A DNA stretch of 7,762 nt from Cyanobacteria bacterium UBA8803 (GTDB lineage: Bacteria > Cyanobacteriota > Cyanobacteriia > Cyanobacteriales > Coleofasciculaceae). The notes under the pieces are model-generated. The model made no database searches. It was given only the letters and a program-made list of their open reading frames with translations, and was not told where the DNA came from. Shown in pieces: positions 5,702 to 7,762 of this stretch. Position 1 is the stretch's first letter; each line of letters begins with the position of its first letter. The position numbers were made by a program, and so were the translations under genes. The stretch spans positions 3,274 through 11,035 of the forward strand of contig DNXU01000352.1 in the NCBI GenBank assembly GCA_003505715.1. The letters are read 5' to 3'.

Positions 5702-6345
5702 CCCATAGATGAGGCCAGTATCATCCTCTGTATCTGTTGTGTTAGAGCAACCAGATGTTGAACGAACTCTTGCCGACTTAAAGGTTTATCCCCTCGGAAC
5801 GTGCTGTCAGGGTAGCACAGGGGCATAGCATAACGTTCGGCCATTTCCTGAAGGGCTTCAAAATAAACCCGATCGGGGGATACATCGGTCACTTTATCGA
5901 TTGATGTTACGCTGATAAATTCACTTTCACTGGAAGGTTGGATTGATACCAAATGTTGTTCTAACTGTGTCAGCCTTTCCATCCCCTCAAGCGGCACGTC
6001 CATAACTGCTGGTTTAGTTGAGGTTTGAATTTCAGACTGCTGACTTTCTAGCATCTCCAACCGTTTGGTCAGCTCCTTAATTACTGAGTTCTGCTGTTCC
6101 AGCAGCCCTAACTTTGTACTCATATCCGCTTCTAACTCATCAATTCGAGTTTGTTGAGCTTCATCTTTTTGGTTGACTTTGAGGTTATTTAGTTGATGCT
6201 CTAGTTGGTCAATCCGACTTTGCTGAAGTTCTATAGTTTTGTCAGCTTGCAGTTGACTGACTTGAAACTCTAGCTGCTCAATTCTGGCTTGCTGGGCAGC
6301 TAGTTTTTTATCGTCTTGAAATAAACGTTTGAATAGTCTAAACAT
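5695..6345 (-). CDS. Coiled-coil protein with a C-terminal SLH-like domain and no signal peptide
   Basis: A 216-residue protein. Residues 1-10 (MFRLFKRLFQ) form a short basic amphipathic segment that might touch membranes. Residues 14-105 are a strong coiled coil. It contains three copies of QQxRI(E/D)(Q/E)LE at 18, 41 and 64, exactly 23 residues (69 bp) apart. A linker rich in S, T and P spans about 105-150. Residues about 154-205 resemble the SLH domain of cyanobacterial OprB-like porins: VYFEALQEMAERY, then CYPDSTFRGDKPLSRQEF, then a final helix. Those porins bind peptidoglycan through SLH and have a signal peptide followed by a coiled coil. Here the order is reversed and no export signal is visible, so location is unclear. 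The stop lies in a TCATCCC repeat. The ATG at 6345 has no Shine-Dalgarno site. It is separated from hypB by 202 bp with a palindrome and is probably transcribed independently. Confidence 0.75.
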   Translation of the reverse strand: MFRLFKRLFQDDKKLAAQQARIEQLEFQVSQLQADKTIELQQSRIDQLEHQLNNLKVNQKDEAQQTRIDELEADMSTKLGLLEQQNSVIKELTKRLEMLESQQSEIQTSTKPAVMDVPLEGMERLTQLEQHLVSIQPSSESEFISVTSIDKVTDVSPDRVYFEALQEMAERYAMPLCYPDSTFRGDKPLSRQEFVQHLVALTQQIQRMILASSMGG

Positions 6346-6503
6346 CGTTCTAAAATTAGAAACTTACGCTCAAGGGAGCGACCCTATATAAAGTTTTGTA
6401 AAGCTAATTTGCACTTGATTAGGGTTTTTCCCTCGAAGGGATTTTACTATGGTCGCAGCCGAAGGGCAACTTATCTTGCTGAGGTATAAACGCAGGAATT
6501 TTA

Positions 6504-6532
6504 GTAGAGACGTTCTGCCGGAACGTCTCTAC
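6504..6532. repeat. Perfect 12-bp inverted repeat downstream of hypB
   Basis: GTAGAGACGTTC (6504-6515) and GAACGTCTCTAC (6521-6532) form a perfect stem with loop TGCCG, starting 15 bp after the hypB stop. Palindromes with GTAGAGACGTTC ends are, as I recall, a common dispersed repeat in cyanobacteria. It could act as a transcription stop for hypAB, although no T-run follows on the minus strand (TAAAATT). A HIP1 octamer (6541-6548) lies between it and the stop codon. The rest of 6346-6503 shows no gene. Confidence 0.75.
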
Positions 6533-6547
6533 CAGGTTTGGCGATCG

Positions 6548-7411
6548 CTACCGCAACCCCTCAAATTGAGAAATCAGCCATTCATACCAACTCTCTAACC
6601 CTACGCCCGTTGTAGCCGAAACCTGAAATATGCGAATCTGAGGATTGACTGTCCGGGCATATTCCAGGCAACGTTCTACATCAAACTGCACGTAGGGTAG
6701 CAGGTCAATCTTAGTCAGAATCATGATGTCGCTGGCGCGAAACATATGAGGGTATTTGATTGGTTTATCCTCACCCTCGGTGACTGAGAGAATCACCACT
6801 TTCGCCCGTTCACCCAAGTCAAATAAGGCGGGACAGACGAGATTTCCTACGTTTTCAATCATTACCACCGAGTTGAGAGGTGGGTTGAGTTCGGCACAAC
6901 CCTTCTCTACCATAGCGGCTTCTAAATGGCAGCCAGTTCCCGTGTTAATTTGCACAACCTGGCAACCTGTCTCCTGAATTTTGCGGGCATCATTAGCCGT
7001 AGCTTGATCTCCCTCAATGACATAGATGGGTAATTTGTCCTTTAAATCCTTGATAGTACGGGTCAAAAGCGTGGTCTTACCCGCACCAGGAGAACTGACC
7101 AAATTTAGAGCCAGGATATTGCGCCCTTTGAACCAACCACGGTTTTGAGCGGCAATGAGGTTATTTTTTGCCAAGATATCCTGTTCTAGAGAGATGGTCG
7201 TACTATGTACCTGGGCATGGATTTGGGATGCCTCATGGCTGTGAGTGCCATAGTTATCATGAGCATGAGTATGGGTGATTACCGTACCATCCGGTAGGGT
7301 ATGAGTATGATGATGTTCGCGATCGCCACCACCCATAGCAACCGCTGTACCTGTTTCTAGATTGGTAATGGTGGACTCGGCACCATCGGAACAACCACAA
7401 GTTAGGCACAT
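6548..7411 (-). CDS. hypB: HypB, GTPase for nickel insertion into [NiFe] hydrogenase
   Basis: HypB is a metal-binding GTPase that, with HypA, delivers nickel to the hydrogenase large-subunit precursor in the cytoplasm. The 287-residue protein is full length. The N-terminal CxxCGC motif (MCLTCGCS) is a high-affinity nickel site. A histidine-rich stretch follows at about 33-71 (EHHHTHTLPD, THTHAH, THSHE), which may store nickel. The GTPase core has the P-loop SSPGAGKT (106-113), the metal-binding pair C161-H162 in TGTGCHLEAAMV, ENVGN (186-190) with C193 just after, a TKID base-recognition motif (233-236) and VSATTGVG. All key residues are present. The ATG overlaps the hypA stop by 10 nt, and GAGG 7 nt upstream supports this start. 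Carrying both the CxxCGC and the His-rich region suggests both nickel delivery and storage (inference). Confidence 0.97.
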   Translation of the reverse strand: MCLTCGCSDGAESTITNLETGTAVAMGGGDREHHHTHTLPDGTVITHTHAHDNYGTHSHEASQIHAQVHSTTISLEQDILAKNNLIAAQNRGWFKGRNILALNLVSSPGAGKTTLLTRTIKDLKDKLPIYVIEGDQATANDARKIQETGCQVVQINTGTGCHLEAAMVEKGCAELNPPLNSVVMIENVGNLVCPALFDLGERAKVVILSVTEGEDKPIKYPHMFRASDIMILTKIDLLPYVQFDVERCLEYARTVNPQIRIFQVSATTGVGLESWYEWLISQFEGLR

Positions 7412-7740
7412 AATTCCACCTCAATTTCTTTAATTTTCAGTTCTTGACCCGAAATTAGATCCAGTTCAACGCTACCGCACTCACAAATACCGAATGGTTG
7501 GTCGAGGGGAACCTCAGCACCGCATTGGCGGCAGCGTCCTAAACCAGGGATTTCGGCAATTTCTAGGCTAGCGCCTTCCAAAACCGTGCCTCGGCAGCAG
7601 ACATCAAAACAAAAACGCACAGCATCAGGGATGACGGCAGCAAGTTGGCCAATTTCTAGCTTGACTCGTTGCACTCTGGCACCTTTCGCATGTTCGGCAA
7701 CAGTATCGACAATATCTTGAGTAATTCCTAATTCGTGCAT
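7402..7740 (-). CDS. hypA: HypA, nickel metallochaperone for [NiFe] hydrogenase
   Basis: HypA carries nickel from HypB to the hydrogenase precursor. The 112-residue protein has the usual length. The N-terminus MHELGIT contains H2, the invariant nickel ligand. The zinc site is built from C70 and C73 (RCRQCG) and C86 and C88 (ICECGS). The second pair is CxC instead of the CxxC of the E. coli protein; I believe this occurs in other cyanobacteria too. The C-terminus KIKEIEVE is typical of the family. It precedes hypB and overlaps it by 10 nt, so the two are translated together. The ATG at 7740 begins right after a heptamer array with no Shine-Dalgarno match, but it is firmly fixed by the invariant MHE start. 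Confidence 0.97.
   Translation of the reverse strand: MHELGITQDIVDTVAEHAKGARVQRVKLEIGQLAAVIPDAVRFCFDVCCRGTVLEGASLEIAEIPGLGRCRQCGAEVPLDQPFGICECGSVELDLISGQELKIKEIEVELCA
7419..7422 (-). promoter_or_regulatory. Shine-Dalgarno site of hypB
   Basis: GAGG (within GAGGTGG on the minus strand) lies 7 nt before the hypB ATG and inside the last codons of hypA. It fixes the hypB start and its overlap with hypA. Confidence 0.7.
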
Positions 7741-7762
7741 AGTTGTTGTTTGTTGTTTGTTG
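7741..7762. repeat. Heptamer array (AACAAAC on the minus strand) abutting hypA
   Basis: Read on the minus strand, two AACAAAC units and one AACAACT variant run directly into the hypA ATG without a gap. It is the same family as the array at 1-84 but in inverted orientation. It is cut by the window edge, so its true length is unknown. Confidence 0.85.

Noticed and set aside
6385..6413. Promoter of the SLH-like gene (TATATA on the minus strand about 40 bp upstream of the ATG)
   Set aside because: No -35 hexamer at 17-18 bp matches the consensus at more than three of six positions, so the AT-rich hexamer alone is weak evidence.

Overview
The window looks like cyanobacterial chromosome, probably from a large-genome filamentous group; the genus is my guess. 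The evidence is five copies of the HIP1 octamer GCGATCGC (at 138, 905, 3337, 6541 and 7319), heptanucleotide tandem repeats of the STRR kind, small palindromic intergenic repeats, an OprB-like SLH domain, a DUF4114 secreted protein, and a histidine kinase whose phospho-acceptor box (HDLQEPLR) is of the phytochrome-kinase type. Both window ends lie inside the same heptamer family (AACAAAC), in opposite orientation. This may be a whole contig broken at repeats.

Layout. From the left: an 84-bp heptamer array; a secreted DUF4114-type protein on the + strand (113-760); then a minus-strand signalling cluster. In transcription order the cluster is a triple-PAS histidine kinase (4895-2952), an Rcp1-like single-domain response regulator (2834-2388), a receiver-histidine kinase hybrid (2382-1096) and a small 92-residue protein (1099-821). 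The small protein's TTG start overlaps the kinase stop by 4 nt, and its C-terminus is encoded by a palindromic repeat. From 4896 to 5694 there is no large gene. I see two short plus-strand ORFs there: a 23-codon hydrophobic peptide (5212-5283) and a 42-codon ORF (5453-5581) with a near-perfect Shine-Dalgarno sequence inside a small hairpin. Next, on the minus strand, come a coiled-coil protein with a C-terminal SLH-like domain and no signal peptide (6345-5695), and then hypB and hypA (7411-6548 and 7740-7402), which overlap by 10 nt. A 22-bp heptamer array touches the hypA start codon.

How the genes work together. HypA and HypB are partner nickel-insertion factors for [NiFe] hydrogenase and form one transcription unit; no hydrogenase or other hyp gene is in the window. 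The kinase, regulator and hybrid kinase very likely form a phosphorelay without a DNA-binding output, so they probably signal through protein contacts. The SLH protein and the DUF4114 protein have no evident functional link to their neighbours.

Most notable are the 42-codon ORF with its possible switching leader, the protein end encoded by a mobile-type repeat, and the inverted heptamer arrays that bracket the whole segment. No CRISPR array, transposase, tRNA or rRNA was seen.
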